NCBI RefSeq assembly: GCF_023522835.1
Contig: NZ_JALCZU010000002.1
Span: 62,001 to 126,000 of the forward strand
DNA length: 64,000 nt
Source of the DNA: Oceanobacillus saliphilus
GTDB lineage: Bacteria > Bacillota > Bacilli > Bacillales > Amphibacillaceae
Reading direction: 5' to 3'
This document shows, piece by piece, positions 36,418-45,959 of the stretch. Positions within the stretch are counted from its first letter, which is position 1. Each line of letters starts with the position of its first letter. Position numbers and translations under genes: made by a program. The notes under the pieces were generated by a model. The model was given only the letters and a program-made list of their open reading frames with translations, was not told the DNA's origin and searched no databases.

Positions 36418-36480
36418 TGTTTTTCCCCCAACTACTACCGTAAGAATTCTTCTCTAATTATAGCATAAAGTAAAATTTCA

Positions 36481-36512
36481 ATCAGTGGGGAGGGTTCTTC
36501 TCCCCCACTGAT
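36481..36512. terminator. Second hairpin downstream of cotE
   Basis: ATCAGTGGGGAG pairs with CTCCCCCACTGAT with one bulge. It lies between the first cotE terminator and mutS and lacks a clean U-run. It may be a backup terminator. Confidence 0.5.
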
Positions 36513-36560
36513 TGTTAGTACCACAAGGGTATGATTGAATTTGTTAGAACATCCGCTTTA

Positions 36561-36592
36561 AAAGAAAAAACGAGAGTAAACAAACCCTCGTT
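36561..36592 (-). terminator. Rho-independent terminator of cotE
   Basis: On the minus strand AACGAGGGT and ACTCTCGTT form a stem with one G-T pair, followed by TTTTCTTTT. It begins within ten bases of the CotE stop. Confidence 0.8.
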
Positions 36593-36598
36593 CATTAT

Positions 36599-37165
36599 CT
36601 AGTCTTTTTTATGGATGAAATCCGGCTTGACATCTTTAACTTCATCGTCTGTCAACTTGTAATCCCATGCATCGTCATCGTCTTCGTCATCTTTTTCCCA
36701 TTTTGGATTAACTCTTACAAAGACTTTTGTATCACCAATAATCTGGACAACAAATTCACGTTCAATTTCTACAGTGACTTTGCTTCCACTGCCTGCAATT
36801 TTGCATTCTAGGCAATTCGGCTGTTGAATAACTTTTGCAATAACATCATATTCGTCATTGAGTGAGTTATCATCTTTCACGGATAGTGGGATAATGTCCG
36901 TGTATGCTACTCTTTCGGTAACCACCTCTGTCTTTGTATTATCATTGTAGGAATACCAGATGTTCACATCATAACTGCCGTTAATCTCGACTGTGTCTTC
37001 AGATTTTTTCTTAGCGTTATATAAATGATTGATCACCCAGCACCCTAAAATGCTTGAAGGCCTATGTGACGGAGAGATGGAATGGGATTCCTTTGAAAAC
37101 TTTCGTCCTTTACCACAAACAGCTTTCGTTATGATTTCTCTATATTCTTTATCAAGAAAAGTCAT
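36599..37165 (-). CDS. cotE: Outer spore coat morphogenetic protein CotE
   Basis: 188 residues. The body matches B. subtilis CotE closely: Y-R-E-I-I-T-K-A-V near the start, [16 protein letters not shown][12 protein letters not shown] and I-Q-Q-P-N-C-L-E. The C-terminus is strongly acidic (E-K-D-D-E-D-D-D-D), as is usual. CotE forms the ring on which the outer coat assembles in the mother cell. ATG 37165 with GAGGAGGT is preferred; three earlier Met codons in frame lack support. Position after ymcA is conserved. Confidence 0.95.
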   Translation of the reverse strand: MTFLDKEYREIITKAVCGKGRKFSKESHSISPSHRPSSILGCWVINHLYNAKKKSEDTVEINGSYDVNIWYSYNDNTKTEVVTERVAYTDIIPLSVKDDNSLNDEYDVIAKVIQQPNCLECKIAGSGSKVTVEIEREFVVQIIGDTKVFVRVNPKWEKDDEDDDDAWDYKLTDDEVKDVKPDFIHKKD

Positions 37166-37369
37166 GATTACTTTTACCTCCTCTTTTTTCATAGTCATTT
37201 TATGCAAGACAAATACCTAAAGTGCATAGCTTTCCAGAAAAGAAGTCGGGATAAGTGTCATGAAGGTTTTTTGCAGGTAGGAATATATTGCTTCCCTCTC
37301 TACAGAAGTGCAACAAAGACTGTCATCGAAAGGTTTGTTACAACGACGTGCATGTTTTCTAATAAAAAT

Positions 37370-37400
37370 AAAAACCAGGCAGCTTTCCTGCCCGGTTTTT
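37370..37400 (-). terminator. Rho-independent terminator of ymcA
   Basis: On the minus strand AAAACC-GGGCAGG and the matching CTGCC-TGGTTTT form a long stem with an AAAG loop, then TTTATTTTTAT. It overlaps the end of the ymcA region. Confidence 0.85.
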
Positions 37401-37403
37401 ATG

Positions 37404-37832
37404 TTAGTGTGTACATCCAGATTTGTTTTTAGTCTTAGAACCAGTTTCACCGGCCAATACGTCACCGCCAGTTGATTCAATTACCTCGTTTGTTACTTCA
37501 CGGGCAATTGTTTTGGAAACGAGCTGCAGCACATCGTTTACAACGATTTGCGTTTCCTTGAATTCTTGTACGATAGGGATATCATCGATTTCCGCCTGGA
37601 GACGATCAATCTCTTCTTCGACACGGGTCAAGGCCTCTTTTTTATCATAAGCCTGGAAATTAACAGCTTGCTTCTGGAGCGTTTTGATTTTTTGTATTAA
37701 GCTTTGAACTTTTTTGTTTTCATTAATTTTTGCTTCAACCTGTTTAAAACGGTCAATTTCTTCTGTACTAGCAAGCATACTTGCTAGTTTTTTTGCTTCA
37801 TCCAATACTTCTTTACGGCTATATTCTGCCAT
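37404..37832 (-). CDS. ymcA: RicA/YmcA, regulator of RNase Y
   Basis: 142 residues, mostly helical with a coiled-coil-like centre (L-I-Q-K-I-K-T-L-Q-K-Q-A). The C-terminal tail ends G-C-T-H; a Cys near the end is one of the ligands for the iron-sulfur clusters of the RicA-RicF-RicT complex. The complex directs RNase Y to polycistronic mRNAs and supports sporulation, competence and biofilm formation. It overlaps the end of miaB by a TAA-C-ATG junction. AGGTGAAC precedes the ATG. RNase Y itself is encoded nearby (rny). Confidence 0.93.
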   Translation of the reverse strand: MAEYSRKEVLDEAKKLASMLASTEEIDRFKQVEAKINENKKVQSLIQKIKTLQKQAVNFQAYDKKEALTRVEEEIDRLQAEIDDIPIVQEFKETQIVVNDVLQLVSKTIAREVTNEVIESTGGDVLAGETGSKTKNKSGCTH

Positions 37833-37833
37833 G

Positions 37834-39390
37834 TTAGTTCACCTCAACTGTACTTTCCACCATCACACCATTTAAGGACCATGTTTTGGCTTCAGTTATT
37901 TTAACTTCTACAATTTTACCGATAGATGATTTTGGACCTTTGAAATTTACCAGTTTGTTTCTTTCGGTATACCCGGCAAGTACATCGGGATTTTTTTTGC
38001 TTTCCCCTTCGACAAGCACTTTTACTGTTTTGCCATCATATTTTTTCATGGATTCAGCAGATTGTTTGTTTACCAACTCATTCAACCGATATAGACGCTG
38101 CTTTTTAACTTCGTCAGGAACATCATCTTTTTTACGTGCTGCCGGTGTACCTTCACGTGGTGAATAAATATAGGTGTAAGCCGCTTCAAAGCCGACTTCC
38201 TCCATTAATGTCATTGTTTCCTCAAATTGCTCTTCCGTTTCATTCGGGAAACCTACAATAATATCCGTTGTCAATGTAGCATTCGGCATCGCTTTTCGAA
38301 TCTTATGGACCAATTCCAAATACTCTTCTCTTGTATACTTACGATTCATTTTCTTAAGAATCTCGGTACTGCCAGATTGTACTGGTAAATGAATGTGATC
38401 AAGTAAATTCCCACCTTGCGCAAGAACTTCAATTAAACGATCATCGAAATCCCTTGGGTGTGAAGTTGTAAAGCGAACACGCGGAATGTCTATTTTATGG
38501 ATATCGTTCATTAGATCACCAAGTCCGTACTCAAGATCCTCGAAGTCTTTGCCATACGCATTTACATTCTGGCCAAGCAATGTCACTTCCTGATATCCTT
38601 GTGCAACGAGATGACGTACTTCCTGAATAATATCTTCCGGACGTCGGCTTCGTTCTTTACCACGCGTCATTGGCACGATACAGTACGTACAGAACTTATC
38701 ACAGCCGTACATAATGTTAACCCATGCTTTTATTTTCCCTTTTCGTACTTTTGGAAGATTTTCAATGACATCACCTTCCTTGGACCACACTTCCACAATC
38801 ATTTCTTTGCCGAACAGAGCTTCTTTCACAAGTTGTGGCAAACGGTGAATATTATGCGTTCCAAAAATCAGGTCAATGTGTTGATGTTTCTTGAGAATTC
38901 GGTTTACGACAGACTCTTCTTGGGACATACATCCACAAACCCCAATAATCAAATCCGGTTTTTCCAGTTTTAATGGCTTCAAATGGCCAATCTCTCCAAA
39001 CACTTTATTTTCAGCGTTTTCGCGGATTGCACACGTATTCAATAAGATGATATCTGCATCATCTGTGCTGGAGGTTGATTCATAACCCATTTCGGTTAAA
39101 ATCCCTGCCATTACTTCGGTATCATGCTCATTCATCTGGCAACCATAGGTACGAATAAGGAATTTCTTACCCTTGCCAATGGTAGCCACATCCTCAGGAA
39201 TCGAGAAATCATAATGAAATTGAATATCTTCCTTGCGGCGCTTCCTTGCTTTTTTTATATCAGGTGATTGAGGTTCATAGCTTGTTTGGAAATATTTAGC
39301 GATCATATCGTCACTTGATGTATTTTTAATACGATCAAAATTATCAGGTTGCTCTATTTGCGCTTGCTGTTTGCGTTGTTCTTCGTTCAT
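37834..39390 (-). CDS. miaB: tRNA-2-methylthio-N6-dimethylallyladenosine synthase
   Basis: 518 residues. The N-terminal MTTase domain has cysteines in T-Y-G-C-Q-M-N near 94, N-T-C-A-I-R and G-C-M-S-Q; the radical-SAM motif is [10 protein letters not shown] near 228; a TRAM domain ends the protein. It methylthiolates the i6A37 made by MiaA. The extra N-terminal 65 residues are normal for Bacillaceae. The start has AGAGGGGAT. Confidence 0.98.
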   Translation of the reverse strand: MNEEQRKQQAQIEQPDNFDRIKNTSSDDMIAKYFQTSYEPQSPDIKKARKRRKEDIQFHYDFSIPEDVATIGKGKKFLIRTYGCQMNEHDTEVMAGILTEMGYESTSSTDDADIILLNTCAIRENAENKVFGEIGHLKPLKLEKPDLIIGVCGCMSQEESVVNRILKKHQHIDLIFGTHNIHRLPQLVKEALFGKEMIVEVWSKEGDVIENLPKVRKGKIKAWVNIMYGCDKFCTYCIVPMTRGKERSRRPEDIIQEVRHLVAQGYQEVTLLGQNVNAYGKDFEDLEYGLGDLMNDIHKIDIPRVRFTTSHPRDFDDRLIEVLAQGGNLLDHIHLPVQSGSTEILKKMNRKYTREEYLELVHKIRKAMPNATLTTDIIVGFPNETEEQFEETMTLMEEVGFEAAYTYIYSPREGTPAARKKDDVPDEVKKQRLYRLNELVNKQSAESMKKYDGKTVKVLVEGESKKNPDVLAGYTERNKLVNFKGPKSSIGKIVEVKITEAKTWSLNGVMVESTVEVN

Positions 39391-39496
39391 CAGTAATCCC
39401 CTCTCTATATAAGCTTAAATTATATGTATAGGTATACAATAGTACAGTATAAAGCTTCTCTTTAAATTTAACAATACTTGTAGCCTTATCGCAAAC

Positions 39497-39529
39497 AAAA
39501 AACCTCCCTATCATTCAGATAGGAAGGTT
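39497..39529 (-). terminator. Rho-independent terminator of spoVS
   Basis: AACCTTCCTATC pairs with GATAGGGAGGTT around TGAAT on the minus strand, then TTTTGTTTG. It separates spoVS from miaB. Confidence 0.85.
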
Positions 39530-39545
39530 CCTGATATGTTGCATA

Positions 39546-39806
39546 TTATCTAGGTTCAACGATTAATTTAATGGCCGTTCGTTCTTCATTATCAATTAAA
39601 ATATCCGTAAACGCAGGAATACAAATTAAATCTACCCCACTTGGTGCAACAAACCCCCGTGCTATGGCTACTGCTTTAACAGACTGATTTAATGCACCCG
39701 CACCAATCGCCTGGATTTCTGCTGTGCCGCGCTCTCGTAAAACATTCGCAAGTGCACCTGCTACCGAATTTGGATTTGATTTTGCTGAAACTTTTAATAC
39801 GTCCAT
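39546..39806 (-). CDS. spoVS: Stage V sporulation protein S
   Basis: 86 residues, the standard size of this very conserved Alba-like protein. It reads M-D-V-L-K-V-S-A-K-S-x-P-N-S-V-A-G-A-L-A and ends A-I-K-L-I-V-E-P-R. It is needed for progress through sporulation and spore coat assembly, and likely binds nucleic acid. A perfect GAGGAGGT precedes the ATG. It lies between ymdB and miaB, as in B. subtilis. Confidence 0.97.
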   Translation of the reverse strand: MDVLKVSAKSNPNSVAGALANVLRERGTAEIQAIGAGALNQSVKAVAIARGFVAPSGVDLICIPAFTDILIDNEERTAIKLIVEPR

Positions 39807-39910
39807 TACTAGTACCTCCTCATGCGCTATTGTAGTTATATTGCTACTATATTCCTGGAGATGTTAGCTTATTCCCTATTATGCAACAAAGATTCGAACA
39901 ATTCAATTAA

Positions 39911-40708
39911 TCAACTGAAGAAGGGGTGGTCATCATTAATGATGATTCGCTCTATCATAGTTGCTTTACCCGTTTTATCATCGACTCTAACCACTATTCC
40001 GTTCAATTGTGTTCTTCCCTCTTTAGTAGGTTCAAAACGGACAGGAAGTGAAGTGAGGAAACGTTTTATTACGGCGTCACGATCAACACCCAGTATCCCA
40101 TCATATGGACCGGTCATACCGACATCAGAAATATACGCCGTTCCATTCAATAAAATTCGCTCATCAGCAGTTTGGGTATGTGTATGTGTGCCGACCACTG
40201 CACTTACCCTGCCATCAAGATACCAACCCATCGCTTGCTTTTCACTCGTTGCTTCCCCATGAAAATCAACAAAAATTATATTTGTTCTTTTTTTTGCTTC
40301 TTCAATCAGTACATCCGCTTTCTGAAAAGGATCATCCACAGGGGGAAGGAATGTTCTACCTTGGAGATTGATCACTGCCACTTCCATTCCATTTATATTG
40401 ATATATACAATTCCCTTGCCAGGGTTATTCCGAGGAAAATTGGCAGGACGTATCATATACTTAGCATCATCAATAAATTCAAATATTTCCCTTTTATCCC
40501 ATGTATGGTTTCCCATCGTAACAACCTGGGCACCCCATTCAAGAAACTGTTTATAAATTTTTTCTGTAATTCCTTTACCTGCTGCTGCATTTTCACCATT
40601 AATAATTGTCATATTTGGTTTGTATTTATCCTTTAATCGGGGCAGATACTCCTGTACCATATCACGTCCCGGGGACCCAACCACATCACCTATAAAAAGT
40701 ATCTTCAT
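39911..40708 (-). CDS. ymdB: YmdB metallophosphodiesterase
   Basis: 265 residues. A calcineurin-like fold with G-D-V-V-G-S-P-G near 7, N-G-E-N-A-A near 39, M-G-N-H-T-W-D near 67, F-V-D-F-H-G-E near 145 and V-G-T-H-T-H-T-Q near 173 gives a complete dimetal site. B. subtilis YmdB hydrolyses 2',3'- and 3',5'-cyclic nucleotides, is linked to biofilm and nanotube phenotypes, and is usually found with rny. The gap to rny carries the rny terminator. Confidence 0.97.
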   Translation of the reverse strand: MKILFIGDVVGSPGRDMVQEYLPRLKDKYKPNMTIINGENAAAGKGITEKIYKQFLEWGAQVVTMGNHTWDKREIFEFIDDAKYMIRPANFPRNNPGKGIVYININGMEVAVINLQGRTFLPPVDDPFQKADVLIEEAKKRTNIIFVDFHGEATSEKQAMGWYLDGRVSAVVGTHTHTQTADERILLNGTAYISDVGMTGPYDGILGVDRDAVIKRFLTSLPVRFEPTKEGRTQLNGIVVRVDDKTGKATMIERIIINDDHPFFS

Positions 40709-40824
40709 TGTCCTATCATCCTATCGTTTAGTATACTATCAGTTTTTCATATTGCTATCGGATTGTCAAAGTTCTCTATGTATAAGAGAGCTTGATGTCT
40801 CAAACAATAGCCTATACATATAAC

Positions 40825-40858
40825 CAAAAAAACAAAAGCGATCAATGACCGCTTTTGT
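40825..40858 (-). terminator. Rho-independent terminator of rny
   Basis: CAAAAGCG pairs with CGCTTTTG on the minus strand, followed by TTTTTTT, immediately after the rny stop. Confidence 0.88.
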
Positions 40859-40859
40859 T

Positions 40860-42422
40860 CTATTTTGCATATTCAACTGCTCTTGTTTCCCTGATTACTG
40901 TTACTTTAATATGACCAGGATAATCGAGCTCTCCTTCGATACGCTTTCTTATATCACGAGCGATACGAACGGATTCTATATCATCAATCTCATCAGGTCT
41001 AACCATAATTCTGATTTCTCTTCCAGCCTGAATGGCAAATGATTTTTCTACTCCTTCAAATGACTCGGAAATTTCTTCAAGTTTTTCCAATCGCTTGATG
41101 TAATTTTCCAAAGTCTCACTTCTGGCACCTGGTCTGGCTGCAGATAAAGCATCAGCTGCAGCAACAAGAACCGAAATGATAGAGGTAGCTTCTTCATCGC
41201 CATGGTGGGAAGCAATCGAATTGATTACAACCTCATGCTCCTTGTATTTCGTTGCCAACTCTTTACCGATTTCAACGTGACTGCCTTCCACTTCGTGATC
41301 GATTGCTTTCCCGATATCATGAAGTAATCCAGCTCTTCTTGCCAATGTTACGTCTTCACCAAGTTCAGCAGCAAGCAATCCTGACAAGTAAGCAACCTCA
41401 GTTGAGTGTTTCAGTACATTTTGGCCATAGCTTGTACGATATTTTAGACGACCGAGTATTTTTACTAAATCCGGATGCAGTCCATGTACACCAACTTCAA
41501 ATGTCGTTTCTTCTCCAACTTCCCGTATATATTCATCAACCTCACGTCTGGCCTTGTCCACCATTTCCTCAATTCTTGCAGGGTGAATTCGTCCATCCTG
41601 TACCAGTTTCTCTAATGCCATACGGGCAATTTCCCGTCTAATTGGATCAAAACCGGATAAAATTACCGCTTCCGGTGTATCATCGATGATTAAATCAATA
41701 CCTGTTAACGTTTCTAATGTCCGTATATTTCGTCCTTCACGACCAATAATACGGCCTTTCATTTCATCATTAGGTAAGTTAACAACAGATACAGTTGTCT
41801 CTGCAACATGATCCGCGGCACATCGTTGCAATGCAAGAGAAAGGAGATTCTTAGCCTTTTTGTCAGCCTCTTCTTTTGCACGATTTTCAGCTTCTTTAAT
41901 CATTACAGCAGATTCATGTTTGATTTCATTTTCGATTCGTTCTAAAATAATTTGTTTTGCCTGGTCAGATGTATATCCTGAAATGCGCTCAAGCTCAGTT
42001 TGCTGCTCTTCTTTCATAGCTTCCACTTTGCTTTTCATTTCTTCAATTTGTTGTTGTTTGTCTGTTAGAGATTGTTCTTTCTTCTCTAACGAAGACTCAC
42101 GTTTGTCTAATGTTTCACTTTTTCTGTCCAGATTTTCTTCTTTTTGCATCAGACGGTTTTCTTGCTTTTGAGCTTCCATGCGTCGCTCACGTAATTCATC
42201 TTCTGTCTGCTGGCGAAGCTTGTGATTTTCATCTTTTGCTTCAAGAAGCGCTTCTTTTTTAGCTGCATCTGCATTTCTATGTGCTTCTTCCACAATCTGT
42301 TTTGCCAAGGTTTCCGCACTTGAAATTTTAGCTTCTGCAATAGATTTACGTATTAGATAACCAACAACAATACCGACGATCAGAGCAAGCAAAATGGAGA
42401 TGATTAAGAGTATAATGTCCAT
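40860..42422 (-). CDS. rny: Ribonuclease Y
   Basis: 520 residues from ATG 42422, equal to B. subtilis RNase Y; the frame opens 38 codons earlier, but GGGAGGTG marks this start. It has an N-terminal membrane anchor ([16 protein letters not shown]), a long coiled coil (about 30-190), a KH domain ([11 protein letters not shown]) and an HD domain with L-L-H-D-I-G-K. It is the main endonuclease that starts mRNA decay at the membrane. Confidence 0.98.
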   Translation of the reverse strand: MDIILLIISILLALIVGIVVGYLIRKSIAEAKISSAETLAKQIVEEAHRNADAAKKEALLEAKDENHKLRQQTEDELRERRMEAQKQENRLMQKEENLDRKSETLDKRESSLEKKEQSLTDKQQQIEEMKSKVEAMKEEQQTELERISGYTSDQAKQIILERIENEIKHESAVMIKEAENRAKEEADKKAKNLLSLALQRCAADHVAETTVSVVNLPNDEMKGRIIGREGRNIRTLETLTGIDLIIDDTPEAVILSGFDPIRREIARMALEKLVQDGRIHPARIEEMVDKARREVDEYIREVGEETTFEVGVHGLHPDLVKILGRLKYRTSYGQNVLKHSTEVAYLSGLLAAELGEDVTLARRAGLLHDIGKAIDHEVEGSHVEIGKELATKYKEHEVVINSIASHHGDEEATSIISVLVAAADALSAARPGARSETLENYIKRLEKLEEISESFEGVEKSFAIQAGREIRIMVRPDEIDDIESVRIARDIRKRIEGELDYPGHIKVTVIRETRAVEYAK

Positions 42423-42566
42423 GATTTCACCTCCCATTGCTATAAAATTGTACAATTCATTATTTGTCGGCATGTAACATTTCTGAATGCATAAAATACC
42501 AATTAATTTCATAATAAAAATTATAAAATTATACACTTTTAATATTAATTGCCAAAACCTGTAATG

Positions 42567-42671
42567 TCAAGGAAACGTCACAATTATTTGCAAGTACAAA
42601 CGTGCAAGTTCCTTGATCACCTCACGTAAAATACAAGTTCGCCTAAAATCGCCACGTCCTATGGGCTCCAT
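42567..42671 (-). CDS. Small ORF of unknown function between recA and rny
   Basis: 34 codons beginning M-E-P-I-G-R-G-D-F-R-R and ending I-V-T-F-P, with AGGAG six bases before the ATG. The composition (basic, no hydrophobic segment) fits a small cytosolic peptide, but no family is recognised. It could be a chance frame. Confidence 0.25.
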   Translation of the reverse strand: MEPIGRGDFRRTCILREVIKELARLYLQIIVTFP

Positions 42672-42753
42672 GATAAACTCCTAGAGGCTATTCTTTGCTT
42701 TCTAATCATGAAGTCGTGGGAAGTGCAGGGGCTCTTCTCTAACCTTATAAAAT

Positions 42754-42795
42754 GTAAAAGACCTTTACCGGTAACGAGCCGGAAAGGTCTTTTAC
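42754..42795 (-). terminator. Terminator of recA
   Basis: GTAAAAGACCTTT (42754-42766) is perfectly inverted at 42783-42795, with CCGG pairing extending the stem inward. ATTTTATA follows on the minus strand. Confidence 0.85.
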
Positions 42796-42807
42796 TAAAA
42801 ACAGCAA

Positions 42808-43863
42808 TTATACGTCAAGGGAATCCTGAACATTTTTTTCTTCATTCTTGGTTTTTGGTTCATCAGCTTCCGCTTCACCATCCAAATTGTAATGAACGCG
42901 GATGGCGCTATGAAGTTCCTCCAAAATCTCTTCGTTCTCACGCAAGAAGATTTTTGAATTCTCACGTCCCTGTCCAAGACGTTCACCCTTATAAGAATAC
43001 CAAGCGCCGCTTTTTTCTACAATATCAAGTTCTGCAGCAATATCAAGGACTTCTCCTTCTTTGGAAATCCCCTTACCATACATAATATCTACTTCCGCCT
43101 GTTTGAACGGCGGGGCAACTTTATTTTTAACAACTTTGATTTTTGCTCTGTTACCGATCATCTCATTACCCTGTTTTAATGTTTCGGCGCGGCGCACTTC
43201 AAGTCTTACTGAAGAGTAGAACTTAAGGGCACGTCCACCAGGAGTAGTCTCTGGATTACCGAACATAACCCCGATTTTTTCACGGATCTGGTTAATGAAA
43301 ATTGCCGTTGAGTGTGACTTGTTGATAGCTCCGGAAAGTTTCCTCAGAGCTTGTGACATAAGGCGTGCCTGTAAGCCCATATGAGAGTCACCCATGTCAC
43401 CTTCAATTTCAGCCTTAGGAACCAAGGCTGCAACTGAATCGACAACCAAAATATCTACTGCACCACTTCGAACAAGTGCTTCCGCAATTTCAAGCGCCTG
43501 TTCACCAGTATCCGGTTGGGATAAAAGCAATTCATCCGTATTTACACCCAATGCCTTTGCATAATTTGGATCCAAAGCATGTTCCGCATCGATAAACGCT
43601 GCCTGTCCGCCTTTTTTCTGTGCTTCTGCGATGGCATGAAGCGCAACAGTTGTTTTACCTGAAGACTCAGGACCATATATTTCGATGACTCTCCCACGAG
43701 GGTAACCGCCAATACCTAGCGCGACATCAAGAGCCAGTGAACCACTGGGAATCGTGTCCAATTTCTGCATTGGAGTTTCACCGAGTTTCATAACCGAACC
43801 TTTACCGAACTGTTTCTCTATTTGTCTCAAAGCCATATCTAAAGCTTGTTTTCTATCACTCAA
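42808..43863 (-). CDS. recA: Recombinase RecA
   Basis: 351 residues. Walker [10 protein letters not shown] near 66-74, L1/L2 loop region with [10 protein letters not shown], and F-I-N-Q-I-R near 210. It catalyses strand exchange and triggers LexA cleavage. The start codon is TTG at 43863 (M-S-D-R-K-Q-A), with AAGGAGGTAG upstream. The acidic tail after about 325 is typical. A LexA-like box and a good promoter lie upstream. Confidence 0.99.
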   Translation of the reverse strand: MSDRKQALDMALRQIEKQFGKGSVMKLGETPMQKLDTIPSGSLALDVALGIGGYPRGRVIEIYGPESSGKTTVALHAIAEAQKKGGQAAFIDAEHALDPNYAKALGVNTDELLLSQPDTGEQALEIAEALVRSGAVDILVVDSVAALVPKAEIEGDMGDSHMGLQARLMSQALRKLSGAINKSHSTAIFINQIREKIGVMFGNPETTPGGRALKFYSSVRLEVRRAETLKQGNEMIGNRAKIKVVKNKVAPPFKQAEVDIMYGKGISKEGEVLDIAAELDIVEKSGAWYSYKGERLGQGRENSKIFLRENEEILEELHSAIRVHYNLDGEAEADEPKTKNEEKNVQDSLDV

Positions 43864-43893
43864 AGAAACTACCTCCTTAAATTATCTATCTAT

Positions 43894-43922
43894 ATCATAC
43901 ATTGTTTTATAAGATTTAACAA
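43894..43922 (-). promoter_or_regulatory. Sigma-A promoter of recA
   Basis: On the minus strand, TTGTTA (43922-43917), 17 bases and TATGAT (43899-43894). It lies 31-59 bases upstream of the TTG start. Confidence 0.65.
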
Positions 43923-43930
43923 GAAAAAAA

Positions 43931-43944
43931 CGAATAGATGTTCT
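43931..43944 (-). promoter_or_regulatory. LexA (SOS) box upstream of recA
   Basis: AGAACATCTATTCG on the minus strand matches the Bacillus SOS box CGAAC-N4-GTTCG with GAAC-N4-ATTC, one change in the right half. It lies immediately upstream of the -35 box, as expected for SOS control of recA. Confidence 0.65.
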
Positions 43945-44040
43945 TATATTTTCAAAGCTTAAATTATCCAAAAATAGTAGTTTCCGGTAGAATAAATACC
44001 ACATAAACCAATTTTACATAGAAAACTGTGGTAGATACTA

Positions 44041-45285
44041 TTATTTTAAATAGTTATAAATCATTTCCAATCCTTTTAGACAGGCTCTTTTTCTAATCGT
44101 ATTGCGGTTACCTGTAAATAAAAAGGATTCTACTTGCTGATATCCTTTTACATCTCTTATGGCAATAAATACCTTTCCTACAGGCTCCCCTTCTATTTCC
44201 TTTGGTCCGGCAACACCGGTAAAAGAGATTCCAACCTGGGAGCCAAATAATTTTGTTACCTGATCAGCCATTTCAAGTGCACATTCCTTACTGACCGTTC
44301 CTTTGGATTGAATTGTTTTTCCAGATACACCTAATACATCCCGCTTGATTGCTGTGTCATAGCAAACAATTCCACCAGGACAAATTTCAGAAGCCCCATC
44401 CACAGAAACTATTTTTTCAGTAAACATCCCACCTGTTAAGCTTTCGGCTGCTGCCAATGTCATACTTCGCTTTTTAAGCAGATCGACGACAACCTGTTCA
44501 ATTACCTGATCATCTTCTCCGAAAAAATAATCTCCTACTCTATCGAGAATTTTCAATTTTGTATTTTTCAATAAGGCATCAAGTCTATCTTCAGACGCTT
44601 CTTTTGCAGTCAATCGAATCACAACGTTATTTTCCTGAGCAAGTGGGGCAATCGTTGGGTTGCTCTGTGCCTGTATAAGATCCTTCAATGTATGCTCGAG
44701 GGTTGACTCACCGATTCCGATAAACTTCAGTACGAGCGATTTAATCATTTGTTTATTTCCAGTCAATTCATTAATGTAAGGTATAACTCCATCGGCTGCA
44801 ATTTGTTTCATTTCTCTTGGTACTCCCGGAAGGAAAAACCATATCCTTCCATCAAGCTCCATTTTCATACCTGGAGCCATGCCAGCATTATTGACAAGGA
44901 CTGTACACCCTTTAAAGATTCGTGCCTGTTTTCGATTATTCGGAGTCATTTCCCTCTTTTGGTTTGTGAAAAATAACTTAATCTTATCCATTGAATCCTT
45001 ATGTTCTTCCATTTCCATTCCACTAATAAGCTGAAAAGCTTCCCTTGTCAAATCATCTTCAGTAGGCCCAAGCCCACCGGTAACGATAATAATATCCGAT
45101 CTTTTTTGAGCCAGGGTGAAAGCTTCTTCAACCCGCTCCAGGTTATCGCCGACAACAGCATGATTGTATACATTGATTCCATACAAGGCTAACTGCTGTG
45201 ATAGCCACTGTGCGTTTGTATTCGCTATTTGCCCAAGCAATAATTCTGTCCCGACAGCAACAATTTCCGCTTTATATTCTCTCAT
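44041..45285 (-). CDS. cinA: CinA family protein
   Basis: 414 residues from ATG 45285. The N-terminal COG1058 (MoaB-like) domain has V-G-T-E-L-L-L-G-Q-I and G-G-L-G-P-T-E-D-D. The C-terminal domain (about 260-414), a nicotinamide-nucleotide amidase in other species, has A-E-S-L-T-G-G and G-I-S-F-T-G-V-A-G-P. It may recycle NMN or hydrolyse ADP-ribose; it is often next to recA. The ATG overlaps the pgsA stop as TAATG, so coupling is likely. Confidence 0.95.
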   Translation of the reverse strand: MREYKAEIVAVGTELLLGQIANTNAQWLSQQLALYGINVYNHAVVGDNLERVEEAFTLAQKRSDIIIVTGGLGPTEDDLTREAFQLISGMEMEEHKDSMDKIKLFFTNQKREMTPNNRKQARIFKGCTVLVNNAGMAPGMKMELDGRIWFFLPGVPREMKQIAADGVIPYINELTGNKQMIKSLVLKFIGIGESTLEHTLKDLIQAQSNPTIAPLAQENNVVIRLTAKEASEDRLDALLKNTKLKILDRVGDYFFGEDDQVIEQVVVDLLKKRSMTLAAAESLTGGMFTEKIVSVDGASEICPGGIVCYDTAIKRDVLGVSGKTIQSKGTVSKECALEMADQVTKLFGSQVGISFTGVAGPKEIEGEPVGKVFIAIRDVKGYQQVESFLFTGNRNTIRKRACLKGLEMIYNYLK

Positions 45286-45863
45286 TACTTTGAATCCCTC
45301 ATTACGTGCCAATTTTTAACAAAGTAATCTACACCCGACACTACAGTAAAGAATAATGCAAGATAAAGCATGATTGTCCCAAATGGAAAATCAATATAGG
45401 AGAAGGGGAAATTATGCAAAAGCAGAACAGCAATGGCAATCATTTGGGTGGCAGTTTTCAGTTTTCCCATCTTACCCGCTGCAAGCACAATTCCTTCCCC
45501 CGCTGCGACTAAACGGAGCCCTGTTACGGCAAATTCACGGCTGATGATGATAATGACAACCCAGGCAGGAGCCAGACCCATTTCAATCAGCAATATAAGC
45601 GCTGCGGACACAAGCAGCTTATCTGCCAATGGGTCCATAAATTTCCCGAGATTGGTTACAAGATTGTATTTTCTTGCATAGTATCCGTCTACCCAATCGG
45701 TACCTGCAGCAATAATGAAAATCATCGCTGCAACAAAATGTGCTACAGGTAGCTCAGTTGTTCCGATATCCCATGTGCCCCAATCAAAGGGAATGGATAA
45801 TAAAATGATAAAAATAGGAATCATAAATATTCGTGATAATGTTAATTTGTTTGGTAAATTCAT
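45285..45863 (-). CDS. pgsA: CDP-diacylglycerol-glycerol-3-phosphate 3-phosphatidyltransferase
   Basis: 192 residues. The CDP-alcohol phosphotransferase motif D-G-x2-A-R-x8-G-x3-D-x3-D is visible as D-G-Y-Y-A-R-K-Y-N-L-V-T-N-L-G-K-F-M-D-P-L-A-D near 59-81. Four to six membrane segments surround it. It makes phosphatidylglycerophosphate. AGGAGG lies before the start, and the stop overlaps cinA. Confidence 0.97.
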   Translation of the reverse strand: MNLPNKLTLSRIFMIPIFIILLSIPFDWGTWDIGTTELPVAHFVAAMIFIIAAGTDWVDGYYARKYNLVTNLGKFMDPLADKLLVSAALILLIEMGLAPAWVVIIIISREFAVTGLRLVAAGEGIVLAAGKMGKLKTATQMIAIAVLLLHNFPFSYIDFPFGTIMLYLALFFTVVSGVDYFVKNWHVMRDSK

Positions 45864-45906
45864 GGGTATTTTTCCTCCTATGTGTGGTTTGCATTAGAAT
45901 GAGACA

Positions 45907-45938
45907 AAACCCTTCCAAGAAAGTAAAGGGAAGGGTTT
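45907..45938 (-). terminator. Terminator between ymfM and pgsA
   Basis: AAACCCTTCC is perfectly inverted as GGAAGGGTTT with a 12-base loop, then TGTCT. It can reduce read-through from ymfM into pgsA. Confidence 0.7.
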
Positions 45939-45959
45939 ATCATTTCCGACTGTACGCAT

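Noticed and set aside
40172-40636. 154-codon plus-strand frame inside ymdB
   Set aside because: Antisense shadow of ymdB, whose dimetal motifs are complete.
42640-42725. Possible IS200/IS605 end
   Set aside because: Only one half of the expected hairpin (AAGTCGTGGGA) is present and there is no transposase fragment.
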